A stretch of 10,085 nt of DNA from CAYJWS01 sp964373925 (GCA_964373925.1 CAYJWS010000045.1:1-10085), one strand, 5' to 3'. Counted from the first letter of the stretch, positions 1 through 5,847 are shown. Notes: generated by a model from the letters alone, not told the origin. A program made the numbers and translations.

Positions 1-1130
1 ATAAAATAACGTATCCCTTCTTTTTCAATTTTACAATAAAGGTGATCATGCCCAGAAAAAACCGCGGTCACCTTATTTTTCAAAAATAGTTCGTGAAGAT
101 CCATCTCTTTTGGCATCACAATTTTTCTATTTGATCCCATTATAGGTTTATGCGAAAAAATAAATATATGCCTGTATCGAGGTCCTTTTTCTTCTAGGAT
201 TTTTTGAATCCAAAAATATTCTTGAACGCTTATTGAATTTTCATAACCGGGTTCCTCGGTATTCAAAACTAAAAATAATGAATTCCCAAAATCAAACCAA
301 TATAATGTTTCATTAAACCAATCCTCTTCATTTCCTCCGTTATAAGGAAGCGTCCATATTTTTCTATATACTTCAAGAGAATTTTCCTGATCGGTTTCAT
401 CGTGGTTTCCAACTACAGCATACCATGGAATTTGAGAGCTTAATGGAAATATTGTTTCAGTAAACTGCTTCCATCTCTCCTCTGCTTCATTTTTACTCAC
501 CCTGCCTACATCTGAAAGTTGCACCATATCTCCAAGCATAACCACAAAACGCACCTCCTTAAGCGCCATCTGTCGTATAAGAGCAGAAAATACCTCGGGT
601 TGGAGCGACCCGCTTACTGGACGACTGTCCCCAAGTACTGAAAAATAAAAATCATTTCGATTTTTTGGTTTCGTTATAAACATTGACTCAATATCTTCGT
701 TGACATTGTTATTTTCATCAAATATTTTTATTGTATAAAAATATCTGGTATCAGACTTGAGCTCAAGCAGTATTTCTTCATGGATTTCCTTGAAGCCATC
801 AGATACAAACGTTTTCCCATATTGCTTTGTTTCTCCGTATTCTATGCGCGCTTTTGTCGGGACGTATGTTTCAAAACTTAATTTCTCCGAATATTCATTC
901 AAAAACATAATCATAGGTTTTGTTTTATAAAAAATTTTATAACCAGTTTTTTCCTTAATTACAATATTATTTTTTTCAGGAACATTATTTTCCAAAGGAA
1001 CAAAATTATTTAAATGAGTTTTTATATTATCAGGCCTTACTATAAGTAATCTTTGCAAAAATAAAAAAACTGATACACAAATAATAATCAGAAAAATTAT
1101 AAATATAAAATATTTTATTTTGTTTTTCAT
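1..1130 (-). CDS. Membrane-anchored calcineurin-like metallophosphoesterase (purple acid phosphatase-like), C-terminus cut by window edge
   Basis: Reading back from an ATG at 1128-1130, the frame stays open for 376 codons to the window edge. Residues 5-26 are a hydrophobic anchor, so the protein should face outward. Residues about 70-155 look like the beta-rich domain that precedes the catalytic domain in purple acid phosphatases (ending in a 'TRYFYTIKI' strand). The catalytic domain starts near 160 and shows the family metal motifs in order: VLGDSR (D168), MLGDMV (D201), GNHDE (N242, H243), FSHKP (H327) and SGHDHLY (H361, H363). The first motif is GDSR, as in PAP-like enzymes, not the DxH of other phosphoesterases. 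The real substrate (phosphomonoester, nucleotide or other) cannot be told. It follows the DUF2238-like gene by 13 bases and is probably co-transcribed. Family certain, exact function unknown; the last part is missing. Confidence 0.9.
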   Translation of the reverse strand, partial: MKNKIKYFIFIIFLIIICVSVFLFLQRLLIVRPDNIKTHLNNFVPLENNVPEKNNIVIKEKTGYKIFYKTKPMIMFLNEYSEKLSFETYVPTKARIEYGETKQYGKTFVSDGFKEIHEEILLELKSDTRYFYTIKIFDENNNVNEDIESMFITKPKNRNDFYFSVLGDSRPVSGSLQPEVFSALIRQMALKEVRFVVMLGDMVQLSDVGRVSKNEAEERWKQFTETIFPLSSQIPWYAVVGNHDETDQENSLEVYRKIWTLPYNGGNEEDWFNETLYWFDFGNSLFLVLNTEEPGYENSISVQEYFWIQKILEEKGPRYRHIFIFSHKPIMGSNRKIVMPKEMDLHELFLKNKVTAVFSGHDHLYCKIEKEGIRYF

Positions 1131-1138
1131 ATGTGTAG

Positions 1139-1165
1139 AAAAATCATAATGACTCTATGATTTTT
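1139..1165. repeat. AT-only hairpin between the two upstream minus-strand genes
   Basis: AAAAATCATA (1139-1148) and TATGATTTTT (1156-1165) form a perfect 10-bp stem with a 7-base loop. The stop codon of the membrane-protein gene lies in the left arm. A T-run follows on the plus strand. It may be a weak attenuator or terminator between the two genes, but a stem made almost only of A-T pairs is poor evidence. Confidence 0.35.
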
Positions 1166-1809
1166 TTTATAATTGCTTTTGGCCCTTTTTGAGATTCTTT
1201 ATAACGTCGATAAAAATCAATCATAAGTATTGCTAAAAGCGCTCCAACGGAATCAAACACCAGATCCACCGCATTATTGAAATAATCTCCTACCTGATTT
1301 TGCGCGTTAAGAAAAACAACCGCGACAAGCTCAATAATTTCATTTAAAACACCTGTCCCAAGTGTCATGAGAAACAAAGAAAAATAGTAAAGAGGCAGGA
1401 TTATTTTTTGATTTTTTTCAACTATAAAAAAGAAAATCACGTTAAGAACTAACGCGACAAGTGAAGATCCTATAATATGCACTATATTATCATAACGTAT
1501 TATTCCATAAAAAAATTCCATGTCATAAAGACGAATTTCTTTTATTGTTATATTTCCTCCCAAAATATGTAATAAGCCGAAAAGTGAAAATCCAATAACA
1601 ATAAATTCAGGAAGTTGGACCTTTTTGTGTATATAAATGCCTATATTCAGAAGAAATAGAAGTAGGAATGAATAAAAAACAAATTCAATGTTCCCGCGAA
1701 TAAAAGAGTAGTACGAAAATGTCAGTATATATACAAAAGTAAATAACATTACTACCTTTTCTCTTCTGAAGTCTTTAACTTTTATGAAATTTTTTAAAAA
1801 AAGACGCAT
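1144..1809 (-). CDS. DUF2238/YjdF-like polytopic membrane protein
   Basis: This 221-residue protein is mostly membrane. Hydrophobic segments lie near residues 18-36, 40-60, 67-86, 107-130, 136-163 and 182-200, with a basic C-terminal tail. Conserved-looking polar motifs inside or next to the membrane are RYDNIVHIIGS (105-115), GTGVLNEIIE (151-160) and VGDYFNNAVDLVFDSVGA (173-190). This pattern (YDN..H, NE..E, GD..NN..DL..D..GA) is that of the DUF2238/YjdF family and resembles VanZ-type proteins in layout. No biochemical role is known to me. The ATG at 1809 follows a purine-rich AAAGAAAT, a weak ribosome site at best. The stop is 13 bases before the phosphoesterase start, so the two probably form an operon. 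The family call is from motif memory; function is left open. Confidence 0.7.
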   Translation of the reverse strand: MRLFLKNFIKVKDFRREKVVMLFTFVYILTFSYYSFIRGNIEFVFYSFLLLFLLNIGIYIHKKVQLPEFIVIGFSLFGLLHILGGNITIKEIRLYDMEFFYGIIRYDNIVHIIGSSLVALVLNVIFFFIVEKNQKIILPLYYFSLFLMTLGTGVLNEIIELVAVVFLNAQNQVGDYFNNAVDLVFDSVGALLAILMIDFYRRYKESQKGPKAIIKKIIESL

Positions 1810-2012
1810 ATTTCTTTTTTTATGGAATAAATATGAACTTTACAATTTATTCACAATAGCGCGCTTGACTTTATTGCATTGAAAACCTTTTAATCTTTAA
1901 AAATTATTTATTGTGGATAAGTCGTATTTATTTTAAAAAACACTTTCATTTAAATACTTTTTAGCATAACCCATATCTTAAACTTTTTTACAATTGACTT
2001 TCTTACCCATGC
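1810..2012. other. AT-rich intergenic region with two DnaA-box-like sites
   Basis: This stretch of about 200 bases has no gene. It holds TTATTCACA at 1847-1855 (plus strand) and a perfect TTATCCACA at 1912-1920 (minus strand, seen as TGTGGATAA), about 57 bases apart and pointing at each other. Both fit the bacterial DnaA-box pattern TTATNCACA. The DNA around the second site is very AT-rich. No dnaA, dnaN or other replication gene is in view, so this may be a DnaA-binding or regulatory site or chance, not necessarily an origin. Confidence 0.35.
1828..1856 (-). promoter_or_regulatory. Candidate promoter for the DUF2238-like/phosphoesterase operon
   Basis: On the minus strand, TTGTGA (1851-1856) is separated by exactly 17 bases from TATTTA (1828-1833), about 20 bases before the ATG at 1809. 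Spacing and boxes fit a sigma-70-type promoter with modest matches. The -35 box overlaps a DnaA-box-like site (1847-1855). Such AT-rich DNA gives chance matches. Confidence 0.35.
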
Positions 2013-2083
2013 CTGCGGGACCAGGATTCGAACCTGGATAAACGGCTTCAAAGGCCGCTGTCCTGCCGTTAGACGATCCCGCA
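2013..2083 (-). tRNA. tRNA-Gln(UUG)
   Basis: A full 71-base cloverleaf folds on the minus strand. The acceptor is TGCGGGA/TCCCGCA, the D-stem GTCT/GGAC with a G-T pair, the anticodon stem GCGGC/GCCGT, and the 7-base loop CTTTGAA gives anticodon TTG. The T-arm is CCAGG-TTCGAAT-CCTGG and the discriminator is G. The 3' CCA is not encoded (GCA follows), so a CCA-adding enzyme is needed. The first acceptor pair T-A is typical of glutamine tRNAs. Confidence 0.95.
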
Positions 2084-2194
2084 GGAATAGATACGACTGC
2101 AAGCAAAAAGCGATTTAATCTGTAGCTGTAAAAGGTAAAAAACGGCAAGATACTTTCAGCGCGCTATAGACGAAATTCACGAGCTTTCTATAAA

Positions 2195-2221
2195 ATTATA
2201 CGAAAAAGTCTTTTTAGTCAA
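2195..2221 (-). promoter_or_regulatory. Candidate promoter upstream of tRNA-Gln
   Basis: On the minus strand, TTGACT (2216-2221) and a perfect TATAAT (2195-2200) lie just past the ftsX stop. The 15-base spacer is shorter than ideal, and the leader to the tRNA would be about 105 bases. Bases 2084-2194 otherwise hold nothing I can name. Confidence 0.35.
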
Positions 2222-2223
2222 TC

Positions 2224-3150
2224 TTACACCTTTAAGTATCTTCTTATAGCGATTGAGGAAGCGATGATATTGAGGATGATTATTCCAATAAGCTCGATCC
2301 CAAAAATCGTAAAAAAATTTTTATTGAAATACGAGCCCATGTCAATTACCTGCCCTTCAAATCCTTTAAAAAAGATTAAAATATATGGCTGAATAAACGA
2401 AAGAATTGGAAATAATATGGCAATAGAAAATACGCAAGCGAAAACTGCATACAGCATACTCTCAATGATATATGGAAAAGAAATAAAAGCGTTACTCGCC
2501 CCCACGAGCTTCATTATGGTAATTTCCTTTTCGTGGGTATAAATCGCTAATTTTATTGTATTAAAAACAATAAGTATCGCAATAACTGTAAAAATAAAGG
2601 TTATGGAGATTCCAAATTTATTTATATTTCTGGATACCGTGTTAATTTTTTCAATAATCGGCCTATTGTCTTCATAATTTTTGTCTATGATAAGAGAGCT
2701 GTATTTTGAATTGTCGATAATTCTGATAATGTCTTCGTAGTCATTTATGTTTTTTGCCTTTATTCGCATGGTAGGCCCCAAGGGATTTCCATCCAACTCT
2801 TCAAGCGATTGGAGTATAGAAGAATCATTTTTATGTTTTTGTCGGAAGAGCTCAAGCGCTTCTTTTTGTGTTATAAACGTTACACTTGCGACTTGAGATA
2901 TGGATTGTAATTCATTTTGTACTCCTTGTATAGTTTGTTCATCTATGTTGTTTTTAAAATAAAGACTTACATCGATTTTATCCTGAACAAGAAGAATTGC
3001 CGACTCTGTTATTTTATTTATAGCAATGAGAAAATTTATTGAAATAAATGTAAGAATAATAACGCTTATCGTTACCACGGAAAGCCAAAAATTTCTCCAG
3101 AATCCCTGAAAAGCAAATTTAAAGACTTGAAAGATAGTGAATATAAACAT
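2224..3150 (-). CDS. ftsX: Cell division protein FtsX (ABC transporter-like permease)
   Basis: FtsX pairs with the ATPase FtsE at the division site and passes ATP-driven shape changes to cell-wall hydrolase regulators outside the membrane. The 308-residue protein has the family layout: a short N-terminus, TM1 near 23-46, an extracytoplasmic domain 47-178 with the typical NPLGPTMRIK stretch (122-131), then three TM segments near 180-202, 225-258 and 278-302. The cytoplasmic motif EKEITIMKLVGAS (207-219) is the usual FtsE coupling region. The frame can be extended to a TTG at 3186, but those 12 extra residues are encoded by an inverted repeat (3167-3182), so the ATG at 3150 is preferred. It lies downstream of ftsE, 99 bases away, probably in the same transcript. 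Highly confident in identity, less so in the exact start. Confidence 0.93.
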   Translation of the reverse strand: MFIFTIFQVFKFAFQGFWRNFWLSVVTISVIILTFISINFLIAINKITESAILLVQDKIDVSLYFKNNIDEQTIQGVQNELQSISQVASVTFITQKEALELFRQKHKNDSSILQSLEELDGNPLGPTMRIKAKNINDYEDIIRIIDNSKYSSLIIDKNYEDNRPIIEKINTVSRNINKFGISITFIFTVIAILIVFNTIKLAIYTHEKEITIMKLVGASNAFISFPYIIESMLYAVFACVFSIAILFPILSFIQPYILIFFKGFEGQVIDMGSYFNKNFFTIFGIELIGIIILNIIASSIAIRRYLKV

Positions 3151-3166
3151 AAAGTTATTAAAATCG

Positions 3167-3244
3167 AAGCACGAAATCCGAAGCAATATATAAATTTCTT
3201 AAATTATGATTTGTTTCGAATTTCGATATTCGAATTTCGTGCTT
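3167..3244. repeat. Inverted repeat in the ftsE-ftsX spacer
   Basis: AAGCACGAAAT (3167-3177) is the reverse complement of ATTTCGTGCTT (3234-3244). The match extends to about 16 bases with one mismatch. The right arm also holds two direct copies of CGAATTTCG (3218-3239). The element fills most of the space between ftsE and ftsX and resembles the small palindromic spacers scattered in CPR genomes (from memory). It could form a hairpin in the ftsEX mRNA. Confidence 0.7.
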
Positions 3245-3249
3245 ATGTA

Positions 3250-3930
3250 TTAGAGCATGTACCTTGCTTTTTCTTTGTCGTGTAAAATTTCCCCTCTTTC
3301 CATAACGACAACTCTTTTTTTGATAGAATCAACTAAATTGGCATCATGGCTTACCAGCAATACTGTTATTCCTATTTTATTTATTTTTAAAAATAAATCT
3401 ATTATTTCTTGAGAATTAATATAATCCAAATTACCAGTCGGTTCATCGGCGATTAAAATTTTTGGCCCGTGCACGAGTGATCTTGCAATGGCAACTCTCT
3501 GTTTTTCCCCTCCGGAAAGTTGGCTTGGGTAACGATTTTTTTTATCTCCGAGCTTTACTATATCTAAAACTTCCGGAACGAGTTTTCGTATTCTGGAAGG
3601 AGATGAACCGCAGACCTGAAGTGCAAAAGCGATATTTTCAAAAACGGTTTTTTTATCCAAGAGCTTATAGTCTTGAAAAACAACGCCTATTTGTCTGCGC
3701 AGGTAAGGCACTTCCGAATCTTTTATATCTGTTATATCCCATCCGCCTACAACTACCCTTCCGTCATCCACCCTTTCACTCGCGATAAGGATTTTTACCA
3801 GGGTTGTTTTTCCCGCACCGCTCATTCCAACCAAAGAAACAAATTCGCCAGGTTCTATCTTTAAAGTCACGTTATTGAGCGCGATCATTTGTTTTGGGTA
3901 TGCCTTGGTGATGTTTTTGAGATGTATCAT
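3250..3930 (-). CDS. ftsE: Cell division ATP-binding protein FtsE
   Basis: FtsE is the cytoplasmic ATPase of the FtsEX division complex. The 226 residues are one complete ABC nucleotide-binding domain with all motifs: Walker A GMSGAGKTT (35-43, K41), Q-loop Q86 in VVFQDYKLL, signature LSGGEKQR (138-145), Walker B ILIADEP (158-164, E163 catalytic), D-loop GNLD (166-169) and H-loop H195 in VSHD. VVFQDYKLLDKKTVFENIAFAL (83-104) is typical of FtsE and separates it from other small ABC ATPases. Length is normal for the family. The ATG at 3930 is about 30 bases downstream of a good extended -10 promoter. It is first in the ftsE-ftsX pair. No Shine-Dalgarno sequence is visible in front of the start. 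Confidence 0.96.
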   Translation of the reverse strand: MIHLKNITKAYPKQMIALNNVTLKIEPGEFVSLVGMSGAGKTTLVKILIASERVDDGRVVVGGWDITDIKDSEVPYLRRQIGVVFQDYKLLDKKTVFENIAFALQVCGSSPSRIRKLVPEVLDIVKLGDKKNRYPSQLSGGEKQRVAIARSLVHGPKILIADEPTGNLDYINSQEIIDLFLKINKIGITVLLVSHDANLVDSIKKRVVVMERGEILHDKEKARYML

Positions 3931-3961
3931 GGATTTGAAATTTTTAATCTTATTTACTATA

Positions 3962-3970
3962 ATTATATCA
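3962..3970 (-). promoter_or_regulatory. Extended -10 promoter for ftsEX
   Basis: On the minus strand, TGATATAAT is a perfect extended -10 element (TGN plus TATAAT). Transcription would start near 3955, about 25 bases before the ftsE ATG. No clear -35 box is seen, as expected where the TGN motif compensates. Confidence 0.55.
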
Positions 3971-4052
3971 CATTATTAAAAATATTTCCGTTACGCTAAT
4001 TTTAGTAATTAAAAAGCATGCAAAGCAAGCTTTTCATATTCTCCACGACAGT

Positions 4053-4090
4053 GCGGGTGTAGTATAGTGGCAGTCGATAGCTTTCTCCAC
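4053..4090 (+). pseudogene. tRNA-Gly-like 5' half, no 3' half
   Basis: GCGGGTG TA GTAT AGTGGCA (4053-4072) looks like the acceptor, positions 8-9, D-stem and D-loop of a bacterial tRNA-Gly and closely resembles the 5' half of the tRNA-Gly 50 bases downstream. After that the sequence (GTCGATAGC...TTCTCCAC) no longer folds: there is no second anticodon strand and no T-arm before the next tRNA starts. The 8-mer TTCTCCAC flanks the fragment at 4039-4046 and 4083-4090. It is either a decayed or partial tRNA copy or debris of a poorly assembled tRNA array, since a gap lies 45 bases downstream. Confidence 0.5.
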
Positions 4091-4104
4091 CATCCGTAGC
4101 AATT

Positions 4105-4271
4105 GCGGGATTAGTACAGTGGTAGTATGTCGGCNNNNNNNNNNNNNNNNNNNNNNNNNNNNNNNNNNNNNNNNNNNNNNNNNNNNNNNNNNNNNNNNNN
4201 NNNNNNNNNNNNNNNNNNNNNNNNNNNNNNNNNNCAAGCCGAAGACGCGAGTTCGATTCTCGTATCCCGCT
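4105..4271 (+). tRNA. tRNA-Gly, interrupted in the anticodon loop by an assembly gap
   Basis: The 5' part (4105-4134) gives acceptor GCGGGAT, D-arm GTAC-AGTGGTA-GTAT and the first anticodon strand TCGGC. After the Ns, the 3' part (4235-4271) gives CAA, second strand GCCGA, T-arm GCGAG-TTCGATT-CTCGT, acceptor ATCCCGC and discriminator T. Both acceptor and anticodon stems pair, so exactly four loop bases are missing (32-35); the anticodon ends in C, and tRNA-Gly(GCC) is the likely full form. CCA is not encoded. The two halves could come from two neighbouring copies if the gap is larger than drawn. Confidence 0.75.
4135..4234. other. Assembly gap of exactly 100 Ns
   Basis: A run of 100 unknown bases, the usual placeholder for a scaffold gap of unknown size. 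It falls precisely between anticodon-loop positions 31 and 36 of a tRNA-Gly, where repeated tRNA genes would break an assembly. Any frame crossing it is meaningless. Confidence 0.98.
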
Positions 4272-4322
4272 GAAGGTGTGGGTTGAGGTTACCCCCCTGC
4301 CAAAGCCACCTTAGCTCAATTT

Positions 4323-4350
4323 CCGCCAGAGGCGGATCAGCCTCGTGCTG
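4323..4350. repeat. Small palindromic hairpins in the D-loop insertion
   Basis: CCGCC-AGA-GGCGG (4323-4335) is a perfect short hairpin, directly followed by TCAGC-CTCGT-GCTGA (4337-4351). Such back-to-back GC-rich hairpins look like the REP-type spacer elements of CPR genomes (from memory). They begin exactly where the split tRNA-Thr stops. Confidence 0.55.
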
Positions 4351-4351
4351 A

Positions 4352-4534
4352 GGTTACCTGCCCGGCCATAGCCTGAGCCCCCTTAGTTCAGTGGTAGAAC
4401 AGTGGTATCGTAAACCACATACGTCAGTTCGATTCTGGCAGGGGGCTTTGGCGATGGCAGGCAGGGGCAATCGCTTCGTAAGCGATAGGTTTCCGGTTCA
4501 AGCCCGGGAGGTGGCTATGGCGGGCAGGTAAACC
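4352..4534. repeat. Inverted repeat framing the tRNA-Thr genes
   Basis: The 22 bases at 4352-4373 (start GGTTACCTGCCC, end GCCATAGCC) are the reverse complement of 4513-4534 (start GGCTATGGCGGG, end GGTAAACC), apart from two single-base indels. A diverged second right arm, GGCGATGGCAGGCAGG (4450-4465), lies two bases after the inner tRNA and pairs with the same left arm. The leader TGAGGTTACC occurs in front of both tRNA-Thr 5' ends (4284-4293 and 4349-4358). So leader, tRNA and trailer seem to have been duplicated as a unit in which the flanks pair with each other. Confidence 0.7.
4377..4447 (+). tRNA. tRNA-Thr(CGU), intact, nested in the split tRNA-Thr
   Basis: A complete cloverleaf: acceptor GCCCCCT/AGGGGGC, D-arm GTTC-AGTGGTA-GAAC, anticodon stem GTGGT/ACCAC with loop ATCGTAA (anticodon CGT), short variable loop ATAC, T-arm GTCAG-TTCGATT-CTGGC with one T-G pair, discriminator T. 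CCA is not encoded. The GTGGT/ACCAC anticodon stem is common in threonine tRNAs. Position 32 is A and position 73 is T, both slightly unusual for a bacterial tRNA-Thr. Complementary flanks (GCC at 4371-4373, GGC at 4450-4452) extend its acceptor stem. Confidence 0.9.
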
Positions 4535-4557
4535 GTAGGTTGTGGGTTTCCCGCCAT
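4517..4557 (+). terminator. Large hairpin just after the tRNA-Thr pair, terminator-like
   Basis: ATGGCGGG (4517-4524) pairs with CCCGCCAT (4550-4557), and inside it AAACC (4530-4534) pairs with GGTTT (4545-4549). It starts one base after the outer tRNA-Thr discriminator. Only a weak T-tract follows (CAATGTTTT), so termination is plausible but not typical. Its left arm competes with the inverted-repeat pairing to 4352-4373. Confidence 0.4.
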
Positions 4558-4580
4558 CAATGTTTTAAAAGTAGGCGGGA

Positions 4581-4602
4581 CCCCCCGATAGCTATCGGGG
4601 GG
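4581..4602. repeat. 22-bp perfect GC-rich palindrome, copy 1
   Basis: CCCCCCGATAG followed by its exact mirror CTATCGGGGGG. The outer sequence extends the stem: GGCGGGA (4574-4580) against TCCCGACC (4607-4614) with a CAAA bulge. It sits between the plus-strand tRNA region and the 3' end of the minus-strand operon, where converging transcripts meet, so it could stop transcription. An identical copy is at 9861-9882. Confidence 0.9.
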
Positions 4603-4645
4603 CAAATCCCGACCGAGGGCTTGGGCATAGGCTGGGATATGGGAA

Positions 4646-5839
4646 TTATTTTTTTATAAAAATTTTGTAACTCGCTCCTTTCATTGCGCTTTCCACAAAA
4701 GATGGATAGTCCCCTTCATGTTTTATGAAAATAATATTTGCCCGCACCATTTCTATTTCTGGAAAGATGTCCGTTAATTGAACAACATACAAACCTTTGC
4801 GAGTTTCAATAATATTGCTTATATCGCCTATGCTTGAAGAAAATAAAATTTCTTCTACTTCTTTTTCTAATACTTCTTTTCCAATGAATCCTGAATCGCC
4901 TTTTTCTTTTCTGTAAAAATTATCGCTTATTTCCAACGCTGCGATTTGAAAACTTACGTTTCCCGAACGAATATTTTGCAATGTTTCGTTTAACTTTTGA
5001 TATTTTTTTATCCATTCATTGTCTTTGATTTTTTCTTTTTCATAAGCCTCCCGGATAATAATATTTGGAATAACCACAAATTCTTTAAATTCATTTAAGG
5101 TAATATTATATCTTTTTAACACTTTGCGTAGCGCATCTGTGCCGCCGACCAACTTTTCCAGATCAAGATATTCTTTATCAATATCCTTATTGGTAGCGAT
5201 TAAGCGTTTTTGAGAGAGCTCATTTTTTGAAATAAAGTATCGAATGTAGTTTTTAACAACAGACTCACTCGGATTAAGCCAATAAATATTTTTTAGTCCT
5301 GAATTTTTCAAGCCTTCTACCACTGGGTAAGAATCAAGATATTGGGCATATGATATAGTATTTTGACTTGTCTTTATGGCAGGAAATCGAAAAATCCTTG
5401 AAGTTACCCATACCATGGGGTCACGAGACGAAAAAATATAAATAGCCAATGCGGTATATACACCAGCAATAAAAAAAATTCCAAGAATTATAGAAAATAT
5501 TTTTAATCCTAATGTAATATTTTTTATGTTTTTAAATTTCGAAAAATCAAAAAATGCATTATTAAAAATATGCATTGGGTGCTTATCTTGAGTAACTCCA
5601 AATTGTAATTTTTCTTTTTTTTTGTATGCAACTTTTGGAGAATTTTTTTTAGTGATAATTTTTTCGGCAGGTATATTTTTTTGGGATTCTCGTTTATTCA
5701 AAAAAAATTTCGATGGCTTCTGGAATATAGCGGTTTTTATATTCTTTTTTCTTTCATTTTTTTCAATCCAGTCAAGCACTTCTTTTCGAAGTCTTTCAAG
5801 CTCCTCTCCATTAAACTGTTTTGTGACGTTATTATCCAT
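4646..5839 (-). CDS. Membrane-anchored SurA/PrsA-like protein with parvulin (PpiC-type) domain
   Basis: Probably an extracytoplasmic foldase or chaperone (peptidyl-prolyl isomerase family) tethered to the membrane. The 397 residues start with a charged, lysine-rich cytoplasmic region (1-108), followed by one membrane segment (about 110-135). A helical SurA_N-like region runs from about 160 to 285. A parvulin-like domain lies near 290-357, with FQIAALEIS, KGDSGFIGKEVLEKEVEEILFSS (313-335), GDISNIIETRKGLYVVQLTD (338-357). It has the conserved GD..GF and G..YVVQL framework but lacks some classic active-site histidines, so catalysis is uncertain. The tail (364-397) starts like a second parvulin strand (VRANIIFIKHEG). 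It is last in the operon, 8 bases behind the FtsB-like gene. The long basic N-terminal region is unusual for SurA. Confidence 0.8.
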   Translation of the reverse strand: MDNNVTKQFNGEELERLRKEVLDWIEKNERKKNIKTAIFQKPSKFFLNKRESQKNIPAEKIITKKNSPKVAYKKKEKLQFGVTQDKHPMHIFNNAFFDFSKFKNIKNITLGLKIFSIILGIFFIAGVYTALAIYIFSSRDPMVWVTSRIFRFPAIKTSQNTISYAQYLDSYPVVEGLKNSGLKNIYWLNPSESVVKNYIRYFISKNELSQKRLIATNKDIDKEYLDLEKLVGGTDALRKVLKRYNITLNEFKEFVVIPNIIIREAYEKEKIKDNEWIKKYQKLNETLQNIRSGNVSFQIAALEISDNFYRKEKGDSGFIGKEVLEKEVEEILFSSSIGDISNIIETRKGLYVVQLTDIFPEIEMVRANIIFIKHEGDYPSFVESAMKGASYKIFIKK

Positions 5840-5847
5840 AGTTTATT

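Larger units (their letters stand above)
4305..4516 (+). tRNA. Split tRNA-Thr(CGU) with a second tRNA-Thr inside its D-loop
   Basis: The 5' piece (4305-4322) reads acceptor GCCACCT, TA, D-stem GCTC, AATT. The 3' piece (about 4459-4516) reads D-stem GGGC (4465-4468), A, anticodon stem ATCGC, loop TTCGTAA with anticodon CGT, GCGAT, T-arm TCCGG-TTCAAGC-CCGGG, acceptor AGGTGGC and discriminator T. The acceptor strands pair perfectly, so the halves belong together. About 135 bases lie between them in the D-loop, including a palindrome (4323-4335) and a complete tRNA-Thr (4377-4447). Trimming of the inner tRNA would cut the outer one in two. Whether the outer one works, is trans-paired, is dead, or is mis-assembled is unknown. 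Confidence 0.55.

Noticed and set aside
3151..3186. Longer FtsX starting at a TTG
   Set aside because: The added 12 residues come from an inverted-repeat arm, while the ATG at 3150 gives a typical FtsX N-terminus.
4034..4237. Open reading frame running through the N block on the minus strand
   Set aside because: About half is unknown bases, and the rest is the antisense of tRNA-Gly-like sequence.
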